A stretch of DNA of 64,000 bases from CAIYRG01 sp964494505 (GCA_964494505.1 CAZBRO010000007.1:142867-206866); one strand, 5' to 3'; positions 1-8,979 are shown, counted from the stretch's first letter. Program-made: numbers and translations. Notes: generated by a model not told the origin, from the letters alone.

Positions 1-2
1 CA

Positions 3-368
3 TCCGGACCGGCGCAACCGGTTGCGCCGAATACTCCGTCCACGGAGGGTTTGCGAGGGCGAGAAATCGCTCCGGGACTGGGACCTCAGGCGGTGCCGCA
101 AATGGGGACTGCCCGCGACCTTTCGCGCGGGCAAATGCGCGGATTGGGTCAACCGATTGCGCCTGCTCTATCAGCGCCGGGTATGGCGGTGTCTGTACCC
201 CCAAATGCCATGCCGGGAGCCGTTCTACGCCCGGTGCCACCCATCGCCCCGGTAGCGCCCCCCTCCGCCCAACCGGCTGTACCGGCGGCCGCTGTGCCGG
301 CACCGCGGTCGGGGCCCGTCTCCCCGCAAAAATCGCCTTTTCCGTCGGATCGTGGGACCCTCCGATGA
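3..368 (+). CDS. C-terminal part of a Pro/Ala-rich protein (5' truncated by window edge)
   Basis: A reading frame open from the left edge to TGA at 366-368 encodes a low-complexity Pro/Ala/Val-rich tail with repeated PxxP and AP steps (for example APVAPPSAQPAVPAA). Codon third positions are G/C rich as in the neighbouring real genes, and the frame needs no start inside the window, so I read it as the end of a gene starting upstream. Such tails are common in periplasm-spanning or cell-envelope proteins, and a Ton system follows, but no domain is visible. Other frames of GC-rich repeat DNA are also open here, so confidence is moderate. Confidence 0.45.
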   Translation, partial: SGPAQPVAPNTPSTEGLRGREIAPGLGPQAVPQMGTARDLSRGQMRGLGQPIAPALSAPGMAVSVPPNAMPGAVLRPVPPIAPVAPPSAQPAVPAAAVPAPRSGPVSPQKSPFPSDRGTLR

Positions 369-805
369 ACGCATATGGGTCCGGACGCTCGGAGCACGCG
401 GTTGTGAGCGTCCGTTCGCCCAGCAGTTGCCGGTCCTTCCGGTCTTTTCGTCGCAGAGCATGAGAATGATTGATTGCGCTTGGATTTTCGGTTACGTCCG
501 GCAATCGCGGAAGCGGCGGTAACGAGAAAGACGGCCGCAAAGGGGGATATTTCCACATCCGTGGATCGATGAATTCGGATGTCATCTTTTGGATGATGTC
601 CGGGGGCGGGTTGCGGAGGCCGCTCGCTGACCACGGCCCGCGCAGAAGTAGGGTTAAGGCTCTGTAAAGGGGATGGACCATCATGAAGAGGTTGTTAAAA
701 TGCCTCCTGATGGGTTATGAGGAAGGACCCTGCAGATACGACCCTGTGGGAGCGCCAAAGTTGACTTTGGCCTTGGGTGGATAAGCAATTTCGGGCACTT
801 AAGCG
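369..805. other. 437-bp gene-free region upstream of tonB
   Basis: No convincing coding frame. It presumably holds the promoter of the tonB-exbBD operon. A TTGACT hexamer lies at 761-766, but no good -10 follows at 16-18 bp, and a start from it would leave almost no leader, so I do not call a promoter. No clear Shine-Dalgarno precedes the tonB ATG. A short frame at 470-667 has no support. Confidence 0.5.
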
Positions 806-1477
806 ATGACAACACTACAAGAACTCCGTCCCGTTCATGGGAAGCCGCTCAAGAAGAACCGTACGATTGGCGTTGCCGCTGCACTTGCGTTTACGGGCAG
901 CGCAGGGTTTGCGTTGTACGTCGGTTTGAATGGCGCTCTCATCACGCTGGTAAAGGAAAATATTAAGGCGGTGGTGACGACCGAAGAGGTCAAGAATGAG
1001 ACGCCGCCGCCGCCGCCACCGCCGGACTTCAAGCCGCCGCCGGTGAACGCGATTGTGCCCGAAGTGACGATTGATCTTGCAGCGGCGCCGCCGCCGCCGG
1101 TCACCAACGCGATCAGCAACACGCCGCCGCCGCCGCCCGCGCCACCCAAACCAGTTGTGACGGCGCCGCCGCCGCCGCCACCACCGCCTCCTCCTCCGAC
1201 GCCGCCCGTCGCTACGACAAGTCATGCGGTGACTGCGGATGATTATCCGCCGGTTTCAATCCGCTTGCAGGAGCAGGGCAAGGTTCAGATTAAATACACG
1301 ATCGGCCCCGAGGGTTCGGTCAGCGAATGTGCGGTGACGATGTCGAGCGGCAAGCCACGCTTGGACGACGCCGCCTGCACCATGGTAAAAAAGCGCTGGA
1401 AATTTAAGCCCGCCACGCAGGATGGCAAGGCAGTGGCTGTATCGGTCCCTGCGGAAGTGATTTTCGCGCTAAAGTGA
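806..1477 (+). CDS. tonB: TonB-family energy transducer
   Basis: Transmits proton-motive force from the inner membrane ExbB/ExbD complex to outer-membrane TonB-dependent receptors. The 223 residues show a short cytoplasmic N-terminus, one membrane anchor at about 22-45 (GVAAALAFTGSAGFALYVGL), a long periplasm-spanning linker with several runs of consecutive prolines (about 66-135), and a C-terminal TonB domain with YPPVSIRLQEQGKVQIKYTI and a closing KFKPATQDGKAV segment. It is first in an apparent operon followed by exbB and two exbD genes. The proline runs come from (CCG)n tracts, which are slippage-prone. Confidence 0.93.
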   Translation: MTTLQELRPVHGKPLKKNRTIGVAAALAFTGSAGFALYVGLNGALITLVKENIKAVVTTEEVKNETPPPPPPPDFKPPPVNAIVPEVTIDLAAAPPPPVTNAISNTPPPPPAPPKPVVTAPPPPPPPPPPPTPPVATTSHAVTADDYPPVSIRLQEQGKVQIKYTIGPEGSVSECAVTMSSGKPRLDDAACTMVKKRWKFKPATQDGKAVAVSVPAEVIFALK

Positions 1478-1597
1478 GGAATGCCGGCGTGGCCGGACTA
1501 CCGGAATGCTGCTGAAACGGTCTTCCGTGACATCTGACGAATGAACCTTTTGACTGGCGGACGCTTGGTCGTCCTTCTTAAAACGGAGCAGAGTAGA

Positions 1598-2431
1598 ATG
1601 AACGCGAAGACCTTGACGATCGCTTCCGCCTTCGTCGCTTTCATGATGGTTGCCGGCCCGGTCAGTGCTCAGACGGCGCCCGATGCCGGCGCTCCCGCAG
1701 CGACGGCGCCTGCCGATGCTGCGGCTACACCTGCTGCCCCCGGCGATGCCGGAGCTGCTGGTGTGAATCCCCCCGGGACCGCCAGTGTGGAAAATCCCTA
1801 TGGCCTGAAGGCGCTCGTTACGACCGGCGATTTCGTATCGCACGGCGTGCTGACCCTTCTTCTGATCATGTCGTTGGGCACCTGGTACATCTTCGTTACC
1901 AAGTTCGTTGAACAGGCAAAGCTGCTTGGTCAGGCCAAGACGACGGAGAAGAAGTTCTGGACAGCGTCGAACCTGGAAGAAGGTATCGACAAGCTCGGCA
2001 AGAACAACGTGTTCCGCAACGTTGCGGAGCGTGGCCAGCAGGCGATGGCCCGCCAGGGCGGGCTCCTCTCGCAAGCGGATTGGGTGCAGATGTCCTTGAA
2101 TCGCGCCGTCGAAGAAGAGAATGCGCGCCTCAGTGGCGGTATCTCATTCCTGGCTTCGGTGGGTTCGACGTCGCCCTTCGTTGGCTTGTTCGGAACGGTT
2201 TGGGGCATTCTGAACGCCTTGACCGCCATCGGCGTTGCCGGCCAGGCATCGATCGACAAAGTCGCGGGCCCGGTGGGTGAGGCGCTCATCATGACGGCGC
2301 TTGGTCTTCTGGTCGCGGTGCCGGCGGTGCTTTGCTACAACTTCCTTGTTCGTCGCAATAAGGTGCTGAGCGAGAAGTTCCGTTCCTTCGCGAACGATCT
2401 TCAGACCTATCTGCTGTCGTCCAAGCGCTAA
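1598..2431 (+). CDS. exbB: ExbB/TolQ-type proton channel protein
   Basis: Inner membrane MotA/TolQ/ExbB-family channel that energises TonB. I chose the ATG at 1598 because GGAG lies 9 nt upstream and the protein then begins with a signal-like hydrophobic segment ending in GPVSAQ, followed by an Ala/Pro/Asp-rich periplasmic stretch. This N-terminal extension is typical of many alphaproteobacterial ExbB proteins. Membrane spans follow at about 80-105, 185-210 and 225-250. The conserved block FLASVGSTSPFVGLFGTVWGI and the following GPVGEALIMTALGLLVAVPAVL define the family. 277 residues. Lies 120 nt after tonB and 36 nt before the first exbD. Confidence 0.93.
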   Translation: MNAKTLTIASAFVAFMMVAGPVSAQTAPDAGAPAATAPADAAATPAAPGDAGAAGVNPPGTASVENPYGLKALVTTGDFVSHGVLTLLLIMSLGTWYIFVTKFVEQAKLLGQAKTTEKKFWTASNLEEGIDKLGKNNVFRNVAERGQQAMARQGGLLSQADWVQMSLNRAVEEENARLSGGISFLASVGSTSPFVGLFGTVWGILNALTAIGVAGQASIDKVAGPVGEALIMTALGLLVAVPAVLCYNFLVRRNKVLSEKFRSFANDLQTYLLSSKR

Positions 2432-2467
2432 CCGTTTGATCGGGCGCTATTTGAAAGGACGTTTGCC

Positions 2468-2893
2468 ATGTCGATGAGCTTGCCCGGCGCCGACGAGGAA
2501 GATGATGTAAACTCGACCATCAACACGACCCCATTGGTCGACATCATGTTGGTGCTCCTGATCATCTTTCTCATCACCATTCCTGTAGTGATCAAGTCGG
2601 TGCCGATCACGCTTCCGGTGGCGACGAATATCGTCACCATCACGAAACCGGAAAACATCACCCTCGCTGTGGATAGGGACGGGAACTATTATTGGAACGA
2701 CGCACCAGTCACAAACGACGACATGCTGAGCATGTTGCGGGATGTGGCCGTGAAAGTTCCCCAACCCGAAGTCCATATCCGAGGCGACAAGGACACCCGC
2801 TTCGAGAATATCGGCAGAGTGCTCGCCGACTTGCAGCGTTCGGCGATTCTAAAGGTTGGTTTCATAACCAATCCTGAACCCAAAGTATTCTGA
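2468..2893 (+). CDS. exbD: ExbD/TolR-type biopolymer transport protein (copy 1)
   Basis: Accessory subunit of the ExbB channel. The 141-residue protein has the usual short N-terminus, the hallmark INTTPLVDIMLVLLIIFLI (about 18-36), where the Asp in the membrane helix takes part in proton translocation, and a periplasmic domain with PEVHIRGDKDTRFENIGRVL. An AAAGGA Shine-Dalgarno precedes the ATG. It is followed after 22 nt by a second ExbD, an arrangement known from alphaproteobacterial and xanthomonad Ton loci. The two copies diverge mainly in the periplasmic domain. Confidence 0.94.
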   Translation: MSMSLPGADEEDDVNSTINTTPLVDIMLVLLIIFLITIPVVIKSVPITLPVATNIVTITKPENITLAVDRDGNYYWNDAPVTNDDMLSMLRDVAVKVPQPEVHIRGDKDTRFENIGRVLADLQRSAILKVGFITNPEPKVF

Positions 2894-2915
2894 GTTAGGA
2901 AGAGAGGTAGCGCCC

Positions 2916-3347
2916 ATGTCGATGAGCGTTGGATCGCCCGGTGGCGAAAATGAAGTCATGGTGGAGATGAACACGACGCCGTTGATCGACGTCATGCTCG
3001 TGCTGCTTGTGATGCTGATTGTCACAATTCCGATCCAAACACATGCGGTGAAGCTCGACCTGCCGCAAGCGCAGGCGAATCCACCTCCCCCGACCCAGCA
3101 GCCGGTCGTCGTCGACCTGGAGATCGATTTCGACGGGACGCCGATTTGGAACGGCACGCCCGTTCCAAATCGGGCCCAGCTCGACAAATACTTTCAGGAT
3201 ATCTCTAACCAGATTCCTCAACCCGAGGTACATCTGAGGCCGAATCGGCTCGCCAAATATGACGCGGTGGCGCGCGCCCTCGCCGATGCACAGCGGCTCG
3301 GCGTGACGAAGATTGGTTTTGTCGGCACCGATCAATATATTCAGTAG
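2916..3347 (+). CDS. exbD2: ExbD/TolR-type biopolymer transport protein (copy 2)
   Basis: Second ExbD, 143 residues, with MNTTPLIDVMLVLLVMLIV in the single membrane helix and the same PEVHLRPN segment in the periplasmic domain. It carries an extra Pro-rich insert (NPPPPTQQPVV) after the helix, so it is not a simple duplicate. Shine-Dalgarno AGGAAGAGAGG lies before the ATG. In known Ton systems with two ExbD proteins the second can be needed for particular substrates; which applies here cannot be told from sequence. Confidence 0.93.
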   Translation: MSMSVGSPGGENEVMVEMNTTPLIDVMLVLLVMLIVTIPIQTHAVKLDLPQAQANPPPPTQQPVVVDLEIDFDGTPIWNGTPVPNRAQLDKYFQDISNQIPQPEVHLRPNRLAKYDAVARALADAQRLGVTKIGFVGTDQYIQ

Positions 3348-3426
3348 GCACTCAGGGTTTTTGGGGGCGTTTGGGGGCGGCGTCTGCACCTGTTGCGGGC
3401 GTCGTTTCGAACGAAAGAGGAAACCA

Positions 3427-4647
3427 ATGAACAAGACGACACGCGCGATTTCGGCGGCCCTTCTGATGGGCGCTTCGGTTGTTGCATCAGGATTGGTAGC
3501 CGGCACACCGGCCTATGCCGCGGCGGCCCCTGCCTTCAAACTCGATAATAAGGATAAGGCTCTTTACGACGCTGTCACAGGTGCTCAGGCGGATGCCCGG
3601 GCCGGCCGCTATCCAGAGGCGATAGCAAAGGCCAAGCAAGCCGACGGTCTGCCGAACAAACCGGCAGGGCTTTCCCCTGCACTTCACCAGATGATCCTAG
3701 GCTGGGCCGTTCAGGCGAAGGACTACAACGGCGCGCTCGATCAGGTTGAGAAGATGATTGCCGCCAACGAGGGCAACAAGACCGAAAACCTTAAACAGGC
3801 CCTGGCTATTTCCTTCATGACGAAGAACCAGGCGAAGCAGAAGCAATATGCCGACCAGCTCGGGGGAAATCTGGACAATGAAACGCGGCTCGCCATTGCG
3901 AGCCAAATGGCCAATGCCGGTCAGTTCAAGGAAGCACTTACCTACGCGCAGCCGGCCTTGGAAGGGAACGTTTCCGAAGCGGCCTTGAAGTTCCAGCAGG
4001 CCACCTATTTCAGGATGAACGACGCCAACGGGCGCCGGGCGGCGCTTGAGCAACTGGTGTCGAACTATCCCAAGCCCGAATATTGGCACGATCTGTTGCA
4101 ACTCGCCCGCAATCAGAAGGGACTGAATGACGAACAGGCGATGGATATCTACCGCCTGCGGCTCGCGGTCGGCGATTTGAAGACCGTCGACGATTATTTT
4201 GAAGCGGTGCAGGAAGCCTTGGTCGCCGGCTATCCCGCCGAAGCCAAGGCAATGCTCGATAAAGCGGCAGCAGCGAAATTGCTCAACGGGGAACGGGCGG
4301 GGCGCCTCGTAAAGACGACCGATCAGCAAGTGGCGGCGAACGCGAGCGTTCAAGCCGATCTCCAGAAGAAGGCTGCCACCGATCCGAATGCTGGCGTCAA
4401 GCTGGGGCTTTCCTATTGGAGCAACGGCAAGAGCAAGGAAGCTGAGGACGCGATCCGGAGCGGCATGAATGGAAAACTTGCCGATCCAGACGGCGCCAAG
4501 ATTGCGCTAGGCCACGCGCTTCTCGGCCAGGGTAAGAAGCAGGATGCGATCAATGCCTTCGACTCGGTGGCCAAGAACAGCAAGGATGCTCCGATCGCGC
4601 GGTTATGGGCCATCTATGCTCGTCGGGCCGAATCCGCCAAGGGGTAG
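3427..4647 (+). CDS. Exported helical-repeat protein linked to the Ton operon (paralogue 1)
   Basis: A 406-residue protein of unknown specific function. I chose the ATG at 3427 because AGAGGAAACC lies directly upstream and it gives a clear Sec signal peptide (MNKTTRAISAALLMG through AYAAAAP). The mature part is Ala/Gln/Lys-rich and helical with degenerate tetratricopeptide-like units, such as EALTYAQPALEGNVSEAALKF and AEDAIRSGMNGKLADPDGAK near the end. It ends in a helix-rich repeat with GQGKKQDAINAFDSVAK. It is 79 nt after exbD2 and probably cotranscribed. The next gene is a diverged paralogue, so this pair looks like a periplasmic module specific to this Ton system. Confidence 0.85.
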   Translation: MNKTTRAISAALLMGASVVASGLVAGTPAYAAAAPAFKLDNKDKALYDAVTGAQADARAGRYPEAIAKAKQADGLPNKPAGLSPALHQMILGWAVQAKDYNGALDQVEKMIAANEGNKTENLKQALAISFMTKNQAKQKQYADQLGGNLDNETRLAIASQMANAGQFKEALTYAQPALEGNVSEAALKFQQATYFRMNDANGRRAALEQLVSNYPKPEYWHDLLQLARNQKGLNDEQAMDIYRLRLAVGDLKTVDDYFEAVQEALVAGYPAEAKAMLDKAAAAKLLNGERAGRLVKTTDQQVAANASVQADLQKKAATDPNAGVKLGLSYWSNGKSKEAEDAIRSGMNGKLADPDGAKIALGHALLGQGKKQDAINAFDSVAKNSKDAPIARLWAIYARRAESAKG

Positions 4648-4805
4648 AATCCGCCATTCGTTTGCCATAAAATTGCATCATCGATATCACCTGGGTGGGC
4701 GCGATTAGCACCTGCCCAGACGTGATTTGGGAAGCGAGCGGCTGGCTGACCGTGGCTATCGCCAGGGGTCGCTGGGCTCCACGTGGAAGTAGGAAGAGGA
4801 AAACC

Positions 4806-6056
4806 ATGAACAAACTCATTCGGCGCGCTGCCTTGGCCGCTCTCATTTCCGCCGTGTCGGTAGCCGCGATGACGGCGCTGACGCCCGTTCAAGCTGCTCC
4901 GGCACGGGGCCAAGCCAATGCAAAGGCGGCACCCGGTCCAACGGTGCGCACGGCAGTCGGCAAGCCTCTGCAAGAGGCGCAAAAAGCAACAGAAATGAAG
5001 GATTTTGCGACTGCGTTGGCCAAGGCCAAGGAGGCAGACGCGGTCAAGGACAAGACGCCGTACGAAGAGTATATGGTTGCAAAATATATCGGTTTCGTTG
5101 CAATCAACCAGCCGATGCCGGATTACCCGGCTGCGACTGTTGCCTACAATCGCCAAGTCGCATCGGGCGCCGCTCCAGATATGGAAAAGGCCACGATGTA
5201 CGGCGTCGCGCTGCGCCTGAATTATCAGGCCATGGATTATGCGGCCGTGATCAAGGATGCAACCGAGCTTCAGGCGATACAGCCGCTCGACGACACTGCT
5301 TACCTCGTGCTTATCCAGTCTTATTACAACACCATGGATTACGCCAATGCAGCCATGGCCTCGAAAGCGGAACTGGCCGCCAAGGTAGCCGCCGGCATGA
5401 AGCCTGGCGAGGACGTTCTGGGACTTCTGCTCAATGCTCAGATCAAGAGCAAGGACGAAGCAGGCGCGCGCGAGACGTTAGATCAGATGGCCGTCGTCTC
5501 TAAGAAACCCGAGGTCTGGGACCAGGTGATGGATTTTGCGCTCGGCGCGCAGGGCATTTCCGATCACCAACTTCTGAATCTGTACAGGTTGGCTATTCTG
5601 GTCGGCACCATGAAAGATACCGACTACAACGCAATGGCAACAATTGATCTGCAAAACGGGCTTCCGGCGGAAGCCAAGTCAGTTTTGACGAAGGCGAATA
5701 AGACCGGTGAGCTTCTTACTCAGGCCAATCAACTCGCAGCGCGCGACCAGGAAGCGCTGCCGGCGCTTGCCGCTGAAGCCGCCAAACAGACGAACGGTGA
5801 GGTCGACGTCAAGCTGGGTGAATCCTATTTCACCTATGGCCGTTTTGACGAAGCAATCGCCGCTCTTCAGAAGGGGATCGAGAAGGGCGGGCTGAAAGAT
5901 GCCGCCGATGCGCAGACGACGCTTGGCATCGTGCTCTATGCGGCCGGGAAGAAGCCGGACGCGATTGCCGCACTGGAGAAAGCCGCCGCAATGGGCGGGG
6001 CCGGAGGCGGTGTCGCGCATGTCTGGAGTCTCTACGGCAAGCGCGAAGCGGCGTAG
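4806..6056 (+). CDS. Exported helical-repeat protein (paralogue 2)
   Basis: 416 residues, a diverged paralogue of the preceding gene with the same architecture: signal peptide starting MNKLIRRAALAALIS and ending around VQAAPA, then TPR-like helical repeats, ending in a unit with the same pattern as its neighbour (GKKPDAIAALEKAAAMGGAGGG). The ATG at 4806 follows GGAAGAGGAAAACC. The same starting motif (MNK), length, repeat style and Shine-Dalgarno context show a tandem duplication. Function unknown; a periplasmic scaffold or cargo-handling role for the Ton system is an inference from position only. A strong hairpin follows the gene. Confidence 0.85.
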   Translation: MNKLIRRAALAALISAVSVAAMTALTPVQAAPARGQANAKAAPGPTVRTAVGKPLQEAQKATEMKDFATALAKAKEADAVKDKTPYEEYMVAKYIGFVAINQPMPDYPAATVAYNRQVASGAAPDMEKATMYGVALRLNYQAMDYAAVIKDATELQAIQPLDDTAYLVLIQSYYNTMDYANAAMASKAELAAKVAAGMKPGEDVLGLLLNAQIKSKDEAGARETLDQMAVVSKKPEVWDQVMDFALGAQGISDHQLLNLYRLAILVGTMKDTDYNAMATIDLQNGLPAEAKSVLTKANKTGELLTQANQLAARDQEALPALAAEAAKQTNGEVDVKLGESYFTYGRFDEAIAALQKGIEKGGLKDAADAQTTLGIVLYAAGKKPDAIAALEKAAAMGGAGGGVAHVWSLYGKREAA

Positions 6057-6078
6057 GATTGTTCCATTCAGGATTGAA

Positions 6079-6112
6079 GAAAGGGGGTGCGGTGGCTATC
6101 GCGCCCTCTTTC
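6079..6112 (+). terminator. Terminator-like hairpin ending the Ton operon
   Basis: A 13-bp stem (GAAAGGGGGTGCG with CGCGCCCTCTTTC, two G-T wobbles) with an 8-nt loop lies 22 nt after the last Ton-cluster gene. No strong T-run follows, so it may be an imperfect intrinsic terminator or an mRNA-stabilising hairpin. Confidence 0.55.
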
Positions 6113-6161
6113 GCATTTGTGGACACGTTACCCTCGCGCCTTTTTCGCGAATCTGCGCTAA

Positions 6162-6866
6162 ATGGCCGCAATGGCGGGCCTGCTGACACCGGCGGAATGG
6201 GAGGCGCTGGCCTTGAGCCTGCGTGTGGCCTTCGTTGCGGTGATGGCCGGGCTGCCTTTTGCGTTCCTCGCCGCTCTGGTTCTCGCCCGCTGTCGGTTTC
6301 CCGGCAAGGCGCTGTTCGACGGAATCGTACATCTCCCTCTGGTTCTTCCGCCTGTCGCTCTCGGCTATCTTTTGCTGATCTCCTTCGGGACGCGAGCGCC
6401 TCTGGGTGCATTCCTACTGGCGAATTTCGGCATTCGTTTCGTTTTCAGCTGGACGGGGGCTGCGCTTGCCTCGGCGATCCTGACGTTTCCCTTCCAGGTG
6501 CGGGCGATCCGGCTTTCGCTGGAAGCGGAAAGCGCAGGGATTGCCGAAGCCGCCGAATGTCTAGGTGCCGGACCTCTTGATCGCGTCTTCAGTCTTCACA
6601 TTCCACTGGCCGCCCCCGGAATTCTGGCGGGCCTCGTCACGGCGTTTGCGGCCTGCCTCGGAGAGTTCGGGGCCATAATCACATTCGTCTCCAATATTCC
6701 CGGTGAAACCCGCACCCTTCCACTGGCGATCTTCACCGCCATCCAGACGCCAGGTGGGGAAGAAGCTGCAGCTCGCTTGGCTACCCTCTCTATCGCGCTC
6801 GCTTTGCTCGGACTCGTGCTGGCCGATTGGGTGTCGCGGCGCATGCGGAGAATCGTTGGGGCATGA
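6162..6866 (+). CDS. modB: Molybdate ABC transporter permease
   Basis: Inner membrane permease that moves molybdate or tungstate through the ModABC importer. 234 residues with five or six membrane spans. The binding-protein-dependent EAA-type loop is visible (EAAECLGAGPLDRVFSLHIP), and the ModB hallmark FVSNIPGETRTLPLAIFTAIQ follows. The stop overlaps the start of modC (ATGA). No ModA substrate-binding protein is next to it, which is unusual. A downstream ATG at 6171 is an alternative start. Molybdenum is needed by the hydroxylase encoded at 37.8-41.5 kb. Confidence 0.93.
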   Translation: MAAMAGLLTPAEWEALALSLRVAFVAVMAGLPFAFLAALVLARCRFPGKALFDGIVHLPLVLPPVALGYLLLISFGTRAPLGAFLLANFGIRFVFSWTGAALASAILTFPFQVRAIRLSLEAESAGIAEAAECLGAGPLDRVFSLHIPLAAPGILAGLVTAFAACLGEFGAIITFVSNIPGETRTLPLAIFTAIQTPGGEEAAARLATLSIALALLGLVLADWVSRRMRRIVGA

Positions 6867-7948
6867 GCGAAGGTATTTGGCTGCGTCATGAACTCGGCGT
6901 GTTCAAGCTGGATGCTTCATTTGCATTCGGTGATGCGCCGGGCGTGACAGCGCTGTTCGGCGCGTCGGGTGCAGGCAAATCCACTATCATTCATGCGATT
7001 GCCGGACTTTTGCGCCCCCAATCGGGCCGAGTGACGTTAAACGGACAAGTCCTGCTCGATACCGAGCGTGGAATTTTCATTCCAGCACGCCGGCGGCGCA
7101 TCGGAGTGGTGTTCCAGGATTTGCGTCTTTTTCCGCATTTGAGTGTGCGCTCCAACCTCGTCTACGGCATGCGACGGGCCCGTTTGCCCAGCAGTAATCC
7201 GGCGCTTCGGAGGACTGTGCAACTTCTCGGTCTCGAGGGGTTGCTTGAGCGCAAACCTAGTATGCTTTCCGGCGGAGAGCGTTCGCGCACGGCGCTCGGA
7301 CGAGCGCTGCTGATGAACCCGCGCGCTCTCCTGTTGGATGAGCCGCTTGCCGCGCTTGATGCCCCGAAAAAAGCCGAGATTCTTCCGTATCTCGAACGGC
7401 TGGTGCACGAAACGAAAATTCCCATGCTCTATGTCAGCCATTCGCTCGACGAGGTGGCGCAGTTGGCCGACCGCATGGTCGTGCTGAACGGCGGGCGTGT
7501 GGTGGCCGAAGGTTCCCTCTTCGACGTGACCGCCCAGCTCGATCTCTTCACTGGTGCGCATCGGTTGCCCGGCGCCGTTCTGGAAGCAACAATCGCTTGC
7601 CATGATCTGTCACATGGGCTTTCCGAACTCGCTTTCGCGGGCGGTACACTGATTGTGCCAGCCATCCCGCGTCCCGTCGGAGATAAGGTCCGTATACGGA
7701 TTGACGCAGACGACGTGATGCTGGCGCTTGTCCGCCCGGAAGGCGTCAGCGCCAACAATGTGCTCCCTGCCGCCATAACCGCTATCAGGCAGGACGGGGC
7801 GAACGCCGACGTGCAGCTCGCGCTCGGTGGCGCGCATCTGATCGCGCGCATTACCAGCCGTTCACTGGAACGATTGGAGCTCAAACCCGCCACGCGCGTT
7901 TTCGCGCTGATCAAATCTGTGACTGTGGGCGGGCGCGAACAGGCCTGA
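6863..7948 (+). CDS. modC: Molybdate ABC transporter ATP-binding protein
   Basis: Cytoplasmic ATPase of the molybdate importer, 361 residues. The ATG at 6863 overlaps the modB stop and begins MSEGIWLRHELGVFKLD. Walker A is GASGAGKST (about 33-41), followed by the Q-loop VVFQDLRLFPHLSV, the signature LSGGERSR, Walker B ALLLDEPLAALDA and the switch His in YVSHSLDEV. The C-terminal region has a TOBE/Mop-type molybdate-binding domain (VLPAAITAIRQDGANADVQLALGG), as in ModC. Translational coupling to modB is likely. Confidence 0.94.
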   Translation: MSEGIWLRHELGVFKLDASFAFGDAPGVTALFGASGAGKSTIIHAIAGLLRPQSGRVTLNGQVLLDTERGIFIPARRRRIGVVFQDLRLFPHLSVRSNLVYGMRRARLPSSNPALRRTVQLLGLEGLLERKPSMLSGGERSRTALGRALLMNPRALLLDEPLAALDAPKKAEILPYLERLVHETKIPMLYVSHSLDEVAQLADRMVVLNGGRVVAEGSLFDVTAQLDLFTGAHRLPGAVLEATIACHDLSHGLSELAFAGGTLIVPAIPRPVGDKVRIRIDADDVMLALVRPEGVSANNVLPAAITAIRQDGANADVQLALGGAHLIARITSRSLERLELKPATRVFALIKSVTVGGREQA

Positions 7949-8010
7949 GCTTAAACCGCCGCCCCCGGCGTGCTAGCGTCGCTCAAGGCCCAGTCCTTCG
8001 GAGTAGCCCC

Positions 8011-8979
8011 ATGAACCTTGTCCATTCAGTAGCGCTTTGCGCCGCGCTGGCCCTGACGGCGGCATCACCGCAGGTGCGAGCCCAGGCACCGGCCGGCATA
8101 TGGGCGATAGCGGGCGAGATGACCACCGAGCGCACCGACGTCGCGGCCATCGAGCTCAACGGCAAGTTCTATCTCATGGCCGGCCAGGCGATGGGGAGCG
8201 AAGCCTCTCCCATAGCCCAGGAATATGACCCCGTCGCCAAGCGTTGGCGCGATCTGGCACCGCTTCCCAAAGGCGTTTCTCATGTGGGCATCGCAACGCT
8301 GAACGGCAAGATCTATGTCGCGGGCGGTTTCACGGCCAACGTGCACAAGAACCCGCTCGACCAATTCATCGAATACGACGTCGCGACCAACACCTGGCGC
8401 ACCCTTCCGCCGCTCCCTGCGCCGCTGGGCGCGGTGGGCCTCGCAGTCCTGGCCGGCAAGCTCCACATGGTGGGCGGCCGCGGGCCGGACGGGATGACCG
8501 TTACAACCCACTACATCTACGACGTCGGCGAGGCGCGCTGGTTCGTGGCGGCGCCGCTTCCGGTCGCACGGGATCATCTGGGGATCGTGGCCCTCGACGG
8601 CAAGCTCTACGTCATTGGCGGCAGAACGGGTGCGACGGTGGACAACACTGCCTACACCGACGTCTACGATCCGGCGGCGAACACGTGGCAGACCATGGCG
8701 CCGATGCCGACCAAACGCAGCGCCGTTGCGACCGTTGTCTATCGCGGCCAGATTCTCGTGTTCGGCGGCGAATGCAAAAATCCGCAGACGGGCCAGACCT
8801 TCGACGAAATGGAAGGCTACGACCCGAAGACCAACCACTGGACCGCCTTCGCCAAGCCCCCCGTAGGCCGCCACGCCGATGGCGGCGCGGTGCTGGGCGA
8901 CACCGCTTATTTCTTCGGCGGCAATGCCGGCTGCGGCGGCGGCATGCCGCAGAAAACCATTCTCAGCTTCAAGTTCTGA
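8011..8979 (+). CDS. Exported Kelch-repeat beta-propeller protein
   Basis: 322 residues with a Sec signal peptide (MNLVHSVALCAALALTAASPQVRAQ). The mature protein consists of about six Kelch units, each with a Gly-Gly pair and spaced Tyr/Trp, for example GKIYVAGGFTA, GKLYVIGGRTG and GQILVFGGECK. This predicts a six-bladed propeller acting in the periplasm or outside the cell. Such proteins often mediate protein or glycan binding, and some are related to sialate mutarotase (NanM); nothing here fixes a substrate. It ends exactly where the convergent amidohydrolase gene ends, sharing no bases. Confidence 0.88.
   Translation: MNLVHSVALCAALALTAASPQVRAQAPAGIWAIAGEMTTERTDVAAIELNGKFYLMAGQAMGSEASPIAQEYDPVAKRWRDLAPLPKGVSHVGIATLNGKIYVAGGFTANVHKNPLDQFIEYDVATNTWRTLPPLPAPLGAVGLAVLAGKLHMVGGRGPDGMTVTTHYIYDVGEARWFVAAPLPVARDHLGIVALDGKLYVIGGRTGATVDNTAYTDVYDPAANTWQTMAPMPTKRSAVATVVYRGQILVFGGECKNPQTGQTFDEMEGYDPKTNHWTAFAKPPVGRHADGGAVLGDTAYFFGGNAGCGGGMPQKTILSFKF

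Noticed and set aside
149..634. Minus-strand open frame of 161 aa across the left edge region
   Set aside because: It is a mirror of the Pro-rich plus-strand frame plus non-coding sequence. Composition is Arg/Gly/Ala-rich shadow type, with no family features or ribosome site.
761..790. TTGACT hexamer upstream of tonB as a promoter
   Set aside because: No acceptable -10 at the right spacing, and transcription would start almost at the ATG.
815..1225. Arg-rich minus-strand frame opposite tonB
   Set aside because: Shadow of the CCG-repeat Pro runs of tonB; no plausible protein.
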